A stretch of 12,744 bases of DNA from Psychrobacter sp. (GCA_020024075.1 JAHHUJ010000039.1:1-12744), one strand, 5' to 3'; positions 1-6,928 are shown, numbered from the stretch's first letter. A program made the numbers and translations. The notes: generated from the letters alone by a model not told the origin.

Positions 1-1865
1 TCGGCAGTGCCGTGTTCAGCCTCATGCTCAAGAGATACCGTTAAGGCCAAAAACTCACCCAGTGAGTCCCAGCGTAGATGGTTTTCATCTAATAGTTGCT
101 GTACAAGCTTTGGTGCAGAGCCACCGGCACCAGTTTCAAACAATCCACCACCATTCATAAGTGGAACGATAGACAGCATCTTGGCACTGGTACCCAGCTC
201 TAGAATGGGGAATAAATCGGTTAAATAGTCACGAAGTACGTTTCCGGTAACCGAAAGCGTATCTTTACCCGCTTTTAGACGCTCAAGAGTGAAGCGTGTG
301 GCCTCTCTGATGGGCATAATACGGATATCCAGCCCTTCAGTATCATGATCTTTTAGATAATGCTCTACCTTCTTGATTAAAGCTGCGTGGTGGGCACGGG
401 ATTTATCTAACCAGAATACAGCTGGCATACCGGTAGCTCGTGCACGGGTCACTGCCAATTTTACCCAATCTTGTACGGGAGCGTCTTTGACGCGGTTCAT
501 ACGCCAGATGTCATTTTTTCTGACAGCATGCTCGGTAAGCACATTACCTTCGCTATCAACAACTTGTACTTTACCTTTTGCTGGTAGCTGAAAAGTAGTG
601 TCATGCGAGCCGTATTCTTCGGCTTTTTGGGCCATTAAGCCAATATTGGGAACTGTGCCCATAGTGGTCGGATCAAAAGCCCCATTCTCCTTACAAAACT
701 TAATGGTCTCATCATAAAGCTCAGCATAGCTGCTATCAGGAATGACCGCTTTGGTATCATGTAGCTTGCCATCTGGCCCCCACATTTTACCGCCATTACG
801 AATCATCGCTGGCATAGAGGCATCAACAATGACATCACTGGGCACATGAAGGTTGGTAATGCCCTTATCTGAGTTTACCATGGCGAGTGGTGGGTTTTTG
901 TCATAAATCTTCTGAATATCCGCTTCAATCTGTTGACGCTTGTCCTCTGGTAGCTCTTGTATTTTAGATAATAACTGAGCAAAGCCGTTATTGACATCCA
1001 CGCCAATCTCATCAAAAAGCTCACCGTATTTGGCAAATAAATCTTTGAAATAAATACGAACTGCTTCACCAAATATAATAGGATCGGAGACTTTCATCAT
1101 CGTCGCTTTCAAATGGATTGAAAACAACACGCCTTTGTCTTTGGCATCTTGTACTTGCTCTTCCAAAAACTTACTCAATACGTTAAAGCAAAGAATAGAG
1201 GTGTCAAAAAGTTCTCCCTCTAGTAACGGCGAGGCTGATTTTAGTTCGGTTTGTTTGCCATTATCATCGGTATACACCACACGATACTGGGTGGGCTTGT
1301 CGATAGTGATTGATTTTTCATCATCAACAAAGTCGCAATGACCCATAGTGGAGACGTGGGTCTTAGAGTCAGGACTCCAAGGCTTCATAGAGTGAGGGTG
1401 TGCTCTAGCATAAGCTTTAGCTGCTTTAGGGGCTCGTCTATCAGAGTTGCCCTCACGCAGTACAGGGTTTACTGCACTGCCTTTAACTTTATCATAACGG
1501 GCACGGATGTCTTTTTCTTCTTCTGTATTAGGATGATCAGGAAAGTCGGGAAGAGCATAGCCTTTGTCTTGTAGCTCTTTAATGGCGGCTTTTAATTGAT
1601 GAATTGAAGCGCTTATATTAGGAAGCTTGATGATATTTGCTTCAGGTTTCAACACCAGCTCACCTAACTCTGCAAGCGCATCAGGTACGCGCTGTTCTGC
1701 GCTTAAATAGTCGGGAAAAACGGCTAGGATGCGAGCCGCTAATGAGATGTCACTAACTTCAACTTCGATCCCAGCAGCCTTAGTAAAGGCCTCTACGATA
1801 GGTAAAAAAGACTGGGTGGCTAGGGCAGGAGATTCATCTGTTTTGGTGTATATAATTTTTGACAT
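1..1865 (-). CDS. Monomeric isocitrate dehydrogenase, paralogue A (partial, runs off left edge)
   Basis: Oxidative decarboxylation of isocitrate to 2-oxoglutarate in the TCA cycle; cytoplasmic. The frame is open from the ATG at 1865 to the window edge (621 full codons, no stop). The protein aligns along its whole visible length with the complete paralogue at 2195-4414 and with Azotobacter vinelandii monomeric IDH as I recall it, so about 117 C-terminal residues are off the edge. Substrate and catalytic residues are intact: S130, N133, R137 and R143 in the SAVNPVLREGNSDRR motif, K253, D348, Y418, R545 and D546. The residue matching A. vinelandii His589, which contacts the NADP 2'-phosphate, is L587; the matching Arg600 is kept as R598. 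The third contact (Arg649) lies outside the window. Coenzyme preference is therefore uncertain. It sits 329 bp downstream of its paralogue, with a terminator between them, so it probably has its own promoter. It is not a pseudogene as far as visible. Confidence 0.93.
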   Translation of the reverse strand, partial: MSKIIYTKTDESPALATQSFLPIVEAFTKAAGIEVEVSDISLAARILAVFPDYLSAEQRVPDALAELGELVLKPEANIIKLPNISASIHQLKAAIKELQDKGYALPDFPDHPNTEEEKDIRARYDKVKGSAVNPVLREGNSDRRAPKAAKAYARAHPHSMKPWSPDSKTHVSTMGHCDFVDDEKSITIDKPTQYRVVYTDDNGKQTELKSASPLLEGELFDTSILCFNVLSKFLEEQVQDAKDKGVLFSIHLKATMMKVSDPIIFGEAVRIYFKDLFAKYGELFDEIGVDVNNGFAQLLSKIQELPEDKRQQIEADIQKIYDKNPPLAMVNSDKGITNLHVPSDVIVDASMPAMIRNGGKMWGPDGKLHDTKAVIPDSSYAELYDETIKFCKENGAFDPTTMGTVPNIGLMAQKAEEYGSHDTTFQLPAKGKVQVVDSEGNVLTEHAVRKNDIWRMNRVKDAPVQDWVKLAVTRARATGMPAVFWLDKSRAHHAALIKKVEHYLKDHDTEGLDIRIMPIREATRFTLERLKAGKDTLSVTGNVLRDYLTDLFPILELGTSAKMLSIVPLMNGGGLFETGAGGSAPKLVQQLLDENHLRWDSLGEFLALTVSLEHEAEHGTA

Positions 1866-1877
1866 AGTTATATGAAG

Positions 1878-1884
1878 TCCTTTT
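1878..1884 (-). promoter_or_regulatory. Ribosome binding site of IDH paralogue A, long spacing
   Basis: AAAAGGA on the minus strand ends 12 nt before the ATG at 1865. This is longer than the usual 5-9 nt, but an in-frame TAA two codons upstream excludes an earlier start, and the N-terminus (MSKIIYTKTDE) matches the family. The paralogue at 4414 has the same 12-nt spacing. Confidence 0.5.
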
Positions 1885-1992
1885 TATTGTTGTCGGAATC
1901 AATAGGGGGGCTTGTTATGGATAAATAAAGTTGTATTTATTGTAGCTGGTAATACTGCTTAAATATAAATACTGCTGCTAGGCTTAAGTTTA

Positions 1993-2022
1993 ATCATACT
2001 AAATAAGCGGCTTAATAGTCAG
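1993..2022 (-). promoter_or_regulatory. Candidate sigma-70 promoter for IDH paralogue A
   Basis: On the minus strand CTGACT (2022-2017) and TATGAT (1998-1993) are separated by 18 bp: 4/6 and 5/6 matches to the -35 and -10 consensus. Transcription would start near 1986, giving a leader of about 120 nt. It lies after the terminator at 2090-2125, consistent with separate transcription. Found by eye; the intergenic DNA is AT-rich, so chance matches are possible. Confidence 0.35.
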
Positions 2023-2025
2023 TTT

Positions 2026-2054
2026 ACAAATCGTATCTTCTTCTGAAGATTTGT
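2026..2054. repeat. Inverted repeat next to the candidate IDH-A promoter
   Basis: ACAAATC (2026-2032) and GATTTGT (2048-2054) are perfect 7-bp inverted arms. A second, overlapping pair ATCTTC (2035-2040) and GAAGAT (2045-2050) lies inside. The repeat is 3 bp upstream of the candidate -35 box, where an activator or repressor site would fit. No known operator is recognised. Confidence 0.5.
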
Positions 2055-2089
2055 GAATGTATAGCGGAGTGTATTGCTGAATTTAAACC

Positions 2090-2125
2090 AAAAAAATACC
2101 CCAAGAGAGTACTCTTAGGGTATTT
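2090..2125 (-). terminator. Intrinsic terminator after IDH paralogue B
   Basis: Read on the minus strand, a 14-bp stem (2125-2112 with 2107-2094, one C/A mismatch, 4-nt loop) is followed directly by seven T residues (2096-2090). It begins about 70 nt after the TAA of the complete IDH gene and should stop read-through into the downstream paralogue. Confidence 0.75.
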
Positions 2126-2194
2126 ATTCATAGCTGCTTTTAAGTTAAGCAGTTAAGTTTTGGCTAAATTAGTCAATCATTCGCTAGCCAACCA

Positions 2195-4414
2195 TTAGAT
2201 AGAAGCGATGACTTCGTTGAAGGTATGACTTGGACGCATGACGCTCTTAGCCACTTCTTCATCAGCATAGTAGTAGCCTTTGATATCTACTGGCTTGCCT
2301 TGAACCTCATTCATCTCTTTCACGATAGTCTCTTCGTTATTGGCTAGGGTTTCAGCTACTGGTGCAAATTGTGCTTTTAGCTCAGCATCTTCGTCTTGAG
2401 CTGCCAATTCTTGTGCCCAGTACATAGCTAAGTAGAAGTGGCTACCACGGTTGTCAAGCTCACCTGTAGAGCGTGAAGGCGACTTATTATTGATTAAAAG
2501 TTTCTCAATCGCTGTATCAAGGGTATTTGCCAATACTTGTGCTTTGGCATTGTCTTGAGTAGAAGCTAGGTGCTCTAAAGATACCGTTAACGCTAAGAAC
2601 TCACCCAGTGAATCCCAACGTAGATGGTTTTCTTCAAGAAGCTGTTGAACGTGCTTAGGCGCTGAACCACCGGCACCTGTTTCAAACAAACCGCCACCCT
2701 TCATTAAAGGAACTACTGACAGCATCTTCGCACTGGTACCTAATTCTAAGATTGGGAATAAGTCTGTTAGGTAGTCACGTAAGATATTACCTGTGGCTGA
2801 GATAGTGTCTAGACCACGAGCCACACGCTCTAGGGTATAGCGCATTGCACGAACTTGAGACATGATTTCGATGCGTAAGCCTTCGGTATCATGGTCTTTT
2901 AAGTAGGTTCTAACTTTTTTGATAAGCTCGTTCTCGTGAGGACGGTATGGGTCTAACCAGAATACTACAGGGGTATCTGATTCACGGGCACGGCGAACAG
3001 CAAGTTTCACCCAGTCTTGGATAGGCTCATCTTTCACCTGACACATACGCCAGATATCACCTTTTTCAACGGCTTGTTCCATTAGAACTTCACCAGTATC
3101 CACGTCTACAATGCGAGCGATACCGGCAGCGCTTGATTCAAAGGTTTTGTCGTGTGAGCCGTATTCTTCTGCTTTTTGAGCCATTAGACCTACGTTTGGT
3201 ACAGTACCCATAGTGGTTGGGTCAAAGTTACCATGCCACTTACAGAAGTTAATCATCTCTTGATAGATACGAGCGAAAGTAGACTCTGGCATGACTGCTT
3301 TACAATCGTATAGTTTGCCATCAGCACCCCACATCTTACCGCCGTTACGGATCATAGCTGGCATTGAAGCATCTACAATAACGTCACTTGGAGAGTGGAA
3401 GTTGGTGATACCTTTTGAAGAGTCAACCATAGCTAGGCGAGGACGGTCTTCTTGACAAGCGTGTAGGTCTTGTTCAATCTCTTCACGTTTTGAGGCAGGT
3501 AAGGCTTTGATTTTGTCGTACAGATCAGCCATACCATTATTCACGTTAATGCCAAGCTCGTCAAACAGCTTACCATGCTTCTTAAACGCGTCTTTATAAT
3601 AAATACGGACGGCGTGACCGAATACGATGGGGTGAGATACCTTCATCATAGTCGCTTTTACGTGTAGCGAGAATAAGATACCGGCATCACGGCAGTCATC
3701 CATTTCACGCTCATAGAACTCAAGCAAAGCTTTTTTGCTCATAAACATAAGGTCGATGACCTCTTTGTCTTTTAAAGCAATTTCTGGCTTTAATACTTCC
3801 GTAGAGCCATCTTCTAACAATAGCTCCATACGCACGGTACGGGCCTTGTCTAGAGTCATTGACTGCTCACCGCTGTAGAAGTCGCCGTCATGCATATGCG
3901 AGACGTGAGTGCTTGACCACTGCTTCCATTCACCCATTGAATGTGGGTGTTTGCGTGCATAGTTTTTTACCGCTTTTGGGGCACGGCGGTCTGAGTTACC
4001 TTCACGCAGTACAGGGTTAACCGCACTACCTAAAGCCTTACCATAACGCTTACGAAGCTTATGCTCTTCTTCAGTTTGTGGGTCTTCAGGGAAGTCAGGA
4101 AGCGCGTAGCCTTTGCTTTGCAGTTCTTTGATGGCGGCTTTTAGCTGCTGTACAGAAGCACTGATGTTAGGCAGTTTGATGATGTTAGTGTTAGGGTCTT
4201 GAGTTAAACGACCTAGCTCGGCTAAGTTGTCTGGAACACGTTGTTCTTCTGTTAAATAGTCAGGAAATTCTGCCAAAATACGAGCAGCAACAGAGATGTC
4301 ACTAGTCTCGACAGTAATATCTGCTGTCTTAGTAAAAGCTTCAACAATAGGCAAGAATGATAGGGTTGCTAGTGCTGGGGCTTCATCGGTTTTTGTATAA
4401 ATGATTTTTGACAT
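2195..4414 (-). CDS. Isocitrate dehydrogenase, NADP-dependent, monomeric type (paralogue B, complete)
   Basis: Oxidises isocitrate to 2-oxoglutarate and CO2 with NADP+ as acceptor and a divalent metal; cytoplasmic TCA enzyme. The 739-aa length is normal for the monomeric family (about 740), which is unrelated in fold size to the dimeric 45-kDa Icd. Aligned with A. vinelandii IDH, the isocitrate-binding residues are S130, N133, R137 and R143, the catalytic pair is K253 and Y418, and metal or substrate residues are D348, R546 and D547. The three NADP 2'-phosphate contacts are all present as H588, R599 and R648, so NADP specificity is expected. An oddity is H261 (KVSHP), where paralogue A and A. 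vinelandii have Asp. It has its own terminator, so it is probably monocistronic. The literature often calls this form icd2 or idh; I leave the symbol blank because naming is inconsistent. Confidence 0.97.
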   Translation of the reverse strand: MSKIIYTKTDEAPALATLSFLPIVEAFTKTADITVETSDISVAARILAEFPDYLTEEQRVPDNLAELGRLTQDPNTNIIKLPNISASVQQLKAAIKELQSKGYALPDFPEDPQTEEEHKLRKRYGKALGSAVNPVLREGNSDRRAPKAVKNYARKHPHSMGEWKQWSSTHVSHMHDGDFYSGEQSMTLDKARTVRMELLLEDGSTEVLKPEIALKDKEVIDLMFMSKKALLEFYEREMDDCRDAGILFSLHVKATMMKVSHPIVFGHAVRIYYKDAFKKHGKLFDELGINVNNGMADLYDKIKALPASKREEIEQDLHACQEDRPRLAMVDSSKGITNFHSPSDVIVDASMPAMIRNGGKMWGADGKLYDCKAVMPESTFARIYQEMINFCKWHGNFDPTTMGTVPNVGLMAQKAEEYGSHDKTFESSAAGIARIVDVDTGEVLMEQAVEKGDIWRMCQVKDEPIQDWVKLAVRRARESDTPVVFWLDPYRPHENELIKKVRTYLKDHDTEGLRIEIMSQVRAMRYTLERVARGLDTISATGNILRDYLTDLFPILELGTSAKMLSVVPLMKGGGLFETGAGGSAPKHVQQLLEENHLRWDSLGEFLALTVSLEHLASTQDNAKAQVLANTLDTAIEKLLINNKSPSRSTGELDNRGSHFYLAMYWAQELAAQDEDAELKAQFAPVAETLANNEETIVKEMNEVQGKPVDIKGYYYADEEVAKSVMRPSHTFNEVIASI

Positions 4415-4426
4415 TATAGTAATCGG

Positions 4427-4433
4427 TCCCTTT
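4427..4433 (-). promoter_or_regulatory. Ribosome binding site of IDH paralogue B, long spacing
   Basis: AAAGGGA on the minus strand ends 12 nt before the ATG at 4414. The spacing equals that of the downstream paralogue. The start is supported by the family N-terminus rather than by the spacing. Confidence 0.5.
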
Positions 4434-4473
4434 AGTTCGTAGATAATAAAAAAACTTAAACTTGAATAAAACT

Positions 4474-4502
4474 AATCTATATGTGCAATAAAGAACTGGC
4501 AA
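4474..4502 (-). promoter_or_regulatory. Candidate promoter for IDH paralogue B
   Basis: On the minus strand TTGCCA (4502-4497, 5/6 to the -35 consensus) lies 17 bp from TAGATT (4479-4474, 4/6). The start would be near 4467 and the leader about 53 nt. The two-copy direct repeat at 4504-4534 abuts its upstream side. An alternative further up is TATAAT at 4653-4648 with TTTCGA 17 bp before it, which would give a leader of about 230 nt. Confidence 0.4.
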
Positions 4503-4503
4503 A

Positions 4504-4534
4504 AAGCTTATAAACTTTACCTAAGCTTATAAAC
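4504..4534. repeat. 12-bp tandem direct repeat upstream of IDH paralogue B
   Basis: AAGCTTATAAAC occurs at 4504-4515 and again at 4523-4534, identical, with a 19-bp period (about two helical turns). The proximal copy ends one base from the candidate -35 box of the IDH promoter, the usual place for tandem activator sites. No matching known motif is recognised. Confidence 0.6.
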
Positions 4535-4702
4535 ACTGAGATGGCCCAAGAGTAATAAAAGTTTGAGACTGGGCCTAACCCAAGAATCTAGTTAATGTAA
4601 CTAAGTTAATCTATCTCTGTGAATATTTAATGAACAATTGCGGTGATATTATAGCGAATCCACTATAAAATCGAAACAATGTCAATCTCGTATAATGAAC
4701 TA

Positions 4703-4870
4703 AGTATACAGTTTTTATGCATACCCCATGTATACGAATTATATTAAGCTAGTAAACTTGTATTTTACCAGTCCTCAGCTTCGATATCACCTATTACATA
4801 AATATAGTTATTTTTTAAAAAGTGAAATAACCAATAAAAGCCATCTATAATCAGTGTAGATGGCTTTTTT
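4703..4870 (+). ncRNA. Possible small RNA ending at an orphan terminator
   Basis: The only solid part is the 3' end: a terminator with a seven-T run and a 7-bp hairpin (4807-4813 with 4825-4831) just before it. No plus-strand gene lies upstream that it could serve. A perfect TATAAT at 4691-4696 would place a start near 4703 and a transcript of about 170 nt, but no good -35 box or extended -10 accompanies it. The 5' end is a guess, and the structure could instead be a remnant of a lost gene. Confidence 0.2.
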
Positions 4871-4871
4871 T
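4836..4871 (+). terminator. Orphan intrinsic terminator
   Basis: AAAAGCCATCTATA (4836-4849) pairs with 4855-4868 through 14 bp including one T-G wobble, with a 5-nt ATCAG loop, followed by a run of T to 4871. It is a textbook rho-independent terminator on the plus strand. On the minus strand the T tract is short. No coding gene precedes it. Confidence 0.8.
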
Positions 4872-4973
4872 ATCCTTATTATATCGAGCACAGTCTGCAG
4901 TTTACCGAACACCCTGATAGGTGCAGGGTCAATTATGGGGATAAAAACTATTTTTTCAAATAATAAAACGTTA

Positions 4974-4999
4974 AAAATAGGGTAGGGTTAAAATAGGGT
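4974..4999. repeat. Direct repeat AAAATAGGGT before the DUF482 gene
   Basis: AAAATAGGGT is present at 4974-4983 and 4990-4999, a 16-bp period. AGGGTAG at 4979-4985 is also complementary to CTACCCT at 5021-5027. The block ends 59 bp before the start codon of the acyltransferase gene. It may be an operator or a leader structure; I recognise neither. Confidence 0.45.
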
Positions 5000-5058
5000 C
5001 AGCAAAATGCCAATAATTTGCTACCCTAAGGCAATAATAATCAATTAGATCCAAAGCG

Positions 5059-6321
5059 ATGATTTATTCTTACAGCATAACCCAAGACTTACAGTGGCAA
5101 AATGAGGCGAAATGGCAGCTGCCTGATACGCTATTTATGTCTTTTGCTTATTGGCAAGCCCTAATAGACAGTGACGCGATAGGTCAGGCCTCTGGGTGGA
5201 TACCTTTATATCTACAGATCTATAAGCAGCCTGCGGACTCTGAGGTAGATAGTAATCATTCTCCGACCTTAATTGCAGTCATGCCATTATTTATCAAAGG
5301 CCATCACCAAGGCGAGTATGTGTTTGATCATGCTTGGGCTGAGGCCTATGCACGCTATGGCGAAGACTATTATCCTAGGCTAGTGACCAGTGTGCCGTAT
5401 ACCCCAGTTATGGGCCAGCGTTTGTGGTTGGTAGAAGGCGAAACTATAAATCCTGCTATTTGGCAGACTGCCATTGCGGCCGTGGATGATGTGGCGCAGC
5501 AAGTGGGTGCGTCAAGCTGGCATGGGTTGTTTATTGCAACGGAGCAGCTCAACGCCGCCAAGAAATTGCCGAATCCTTTAGCTGAACATCAATTGCTTGA
5601 GCGCCAAGGGTGTCAGTTTTTGTGGCAAAATCAAAAGCTTACGGATATAGATCAACAAGCCAACCCTAAGCCGTTTGTTGATTTCGATGATTTTTTGAGT
5701 ACTCTGACCGCCAAAAAGCGAAATAACATCCGAGCTGAGCGCAAAAAGATAGCCAAGCAAAACTTACGCTGCCGTATAAAAACTGGGAAAGATATTACTG
5801 CAGAAGAGTGGCAAGTGTTTTACCAATGCTATGCCATGACTTATGCAGTGCGGGGTCGCCATCCGTATCTTACCCCAGAGTTTTTTGATCAAATTGCCCA
5901 AACGATGCCTGAGCAGATTATGTTGGCTCAGGCTATTGATGACAGCGAGCAGGTGGTGGCGAGTAGCTTGTTCTTTTATGACGATCCAACTCAGGCCAAA
6001 GCGACATTATATGGGCGTTATTGGGGGTCACTTGATGACTATGATAGCCTGCATTTTGAGCTGTGCTATTATCAAGGCATCGAATTTGCTATCGATAAGG
6101 GGCTGCATTATTTTGACCCAGGCACTCAAGGCGAGCACAAACTAATTCGCGGCTTCATACCGAAAAAGACTCACTCGCTACACCGAATTTATGACCCTCG
6201 TTTTGAGCCAGCAATTGCTAACTTTTGTCAGCAAGACCGTGACTATATGCAGCAATATCGACAGCAGGCCCATGATGCCCTGCCGTTTAATATTGAAAAT
6301 ATGCCTCCCTTTCAGGGCTAG
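5059..6321 (+). CDS. DUF482 / FemAB-like GNAT-fold N-acyltransferase (COG3146 family)
   Basis: Predicted cytoplasmic acyltransferase with the GNAT-like FemAB fold; the substrate is not known for this family. The 420-aa length is typical. Family signatures seen are YYPRL (104-108) followed by a VPYTPVMGQR segment, the basic KKRNNIRAER block (219-228), ATLYGRYWG (315-323), and GTQGEHK with RGFIP (355 onward) near the C-terminus. There is no signal peptide and no membrane segment. The ATG at 5059 is the first in-frame start after a TAA at 5038, but no Shine-Dalgarno sequence precedes it, so translation may be weak or depend on structure. ubiC starts 46 bp downstream on the same strand with no terminator between, so they probably form an operon. 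The context does not reveal a substrate; a link to ubiquinone synthesis would be speculation. Confidence 0.88.
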   Translation: MIYSYSITQDLQWQNEAKWQLPDTLFMSFAYWQALIDSDAIGQASGWIPLYLQIYKQPADSEVDSNHSPTLIAVMPLFIKGHHQGEYVFDHAWAEAYARYGEDYYPRLVTSVPYTPVMGQRLWLVEGETINPAIWQTAIAAVDDVAQQVGASSWHGLFIATEQLNAAKKLPNPLAEHQLLERQGCQFLWQNQKLTDIDQQANPKPFVDFDDFLSTLTAKKRNNIRAERKKIAKQNLRCRIKTGKDITAEEWQVFYQCYAMTYAVRGRHPYLTPEFFDQIAQTMPEQIMLAQAIDDSEQVVASSLFFYDDPTQAKATLYGRYWGSLDDYDSLHFELCYYQGIEFAIDKGLHYFDPGTQGEHKLIRGFIPKKTHSLHRIYDPRFEPAIANFCQQDRDYMQQYRQQAHDALPFNIENMPPFQG

Positions 6322-6367
6322 GCATTAGGCATAAGGATAAGAATCAGAATCAGTTAAAGGATACAGC

Positions 6368-6829
6368 ATGTCTATATCAGCAGAGGCGCTATCTTGGCTG
6401 ACCTCAGATGGCTCACTAACTGCTTTATTGGAAGCTAAAGCAGGACAGCCGTTAAAAGTAGAGCCTACCTTTGAGGGATATCGGGCCTTGACTTTGGCAC
6501 AAAAAAAGCAAATAGGCTATCAAGGCGCCCAGTTAAATAGACCGGTCATGGCGTGGGTGCGAGAATCTTTATTGTATGGAAATAGCGAAAAACCTTGGGT
6601 GGCGGCGCAAAGCATTTTTCCTTTAACCAGTCTAAAAGGAGAGGCTAAGCGGCTACAGCACTTGCAGGGTACACCCATTGGCTATGTACTATTTAAACGT
6701 CAAACTACCTTGCCTCATGAGCGAACCATTGACTGGACCGAGCAGGGCTGGCGGCGAAGCACTCTTTATAATTGGTATAATAGAGAGCTATTAATTAGCG
6801 AGACTTTTTTGGTGGACTTTTTTTGCTAA
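6368..6829 (+). CDS. ubiC: Chorismate--pyruvate lyase (UbiC)
   Basis: Converts chorismate to 4-hydroxybenzoate and pyruvate, the first committed step of ubiquinone synthesis; cytoplasmic. The protein is 153 aa, against 165 in E. coli. It aligns with E. coli UbiC over WVRESLL (R65 matches the active-site Arg76), the GxPWxA stretch with PLTSLKG, GTPIGYVLF (101-109), the basic WRRS (128-131) and LLISETFL (E145 matches the active-site Glu155). The end is short: the last six residues are VDFFC-like after ETFL, where E. coli has a longer tail, and a run of seven T lies just before the TAA. AAAGG ends 7 nt before the ATG, supporting the start. In many Gammaproteobacteria ubiA follows ubiC; here glyA is next and ubiA is absent from the window. 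It is probably co-transcribed with the upstream acyltransferase. Confidence 0.88.
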   Translation: MSISAEALSWLTSDGSLTALLEAKAGQPLKVEPTFEGYRALTLAQKKQIGYQGAQLNRPVMAWVRESLLYGNSEKPWVAAQSIFPLTSLKGEAKRLQHLQGTPIGYVLFKRQTTLPHERTIDWTEQGWRRSTLYNWYNRELLISETFLVDFFC

Positions 6830-6898
6830 AGGGGCTTAGCTCAGAGCTGTTTTACTTATAACCTTAATTTTAAACAGCCTATAAGTTAGCTAAACTCA

Positions 6899-6928
6899 AA
6901 AAAACATCCGCTTTTTGGGCTGTTTTTT
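6899..6928 (+). terminator. Weak intrinsic terminator after ubiC
   Basis: AAAAAACA (6899-6906) and TGTTTTTT (6921-6928) form an 8-bp stem, extended by two C-G pairs after a mismatch, and the 3' arm ends in six T. An alternative pairing uses AAACAGCC (6872-6879) with GGCTGTTT (6918-6925). It lies about 70 nt after the ubiC stop. The stem is A/T-heavy, so efficiency is doubtful. Confidence 0.45.

Larger units (their letters stand above)
4415..5058. other. 644-bp gene-free region between divergent IDH-B and the DUF482 gene
   Basis: No credible coding sequence in any frame. It is AT-rich and holds the candidate IDH-B promoter and direct repeat (4474-4534), a short inverted repeat GGCCCA/TGGGCC (4543-4548 and 4570-4575), two near-copies ATGCATAC and ATGTATAC around 4717-4734, an orphan terminator (4836-4870) and a repeated AAAATAGGGT (4974-4999). 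Confidence 0.7.

Noticed and set aside
1..1865. Paralogue A as a pseudogene, and the short open frames on both strands in this stretch as genes
   Set aside because: The minus-strand frame is open from 1865 to the edge with all visible catalytic residues at the expected positions; it lacks a stop only because the window ends. The other frames are shadows of it.
5370..6145. Short frames inside the acyltransferase gene on either strand
   Set aside because: They overlap a full-length family match and have no recognisable features or ribosome sites of their own.
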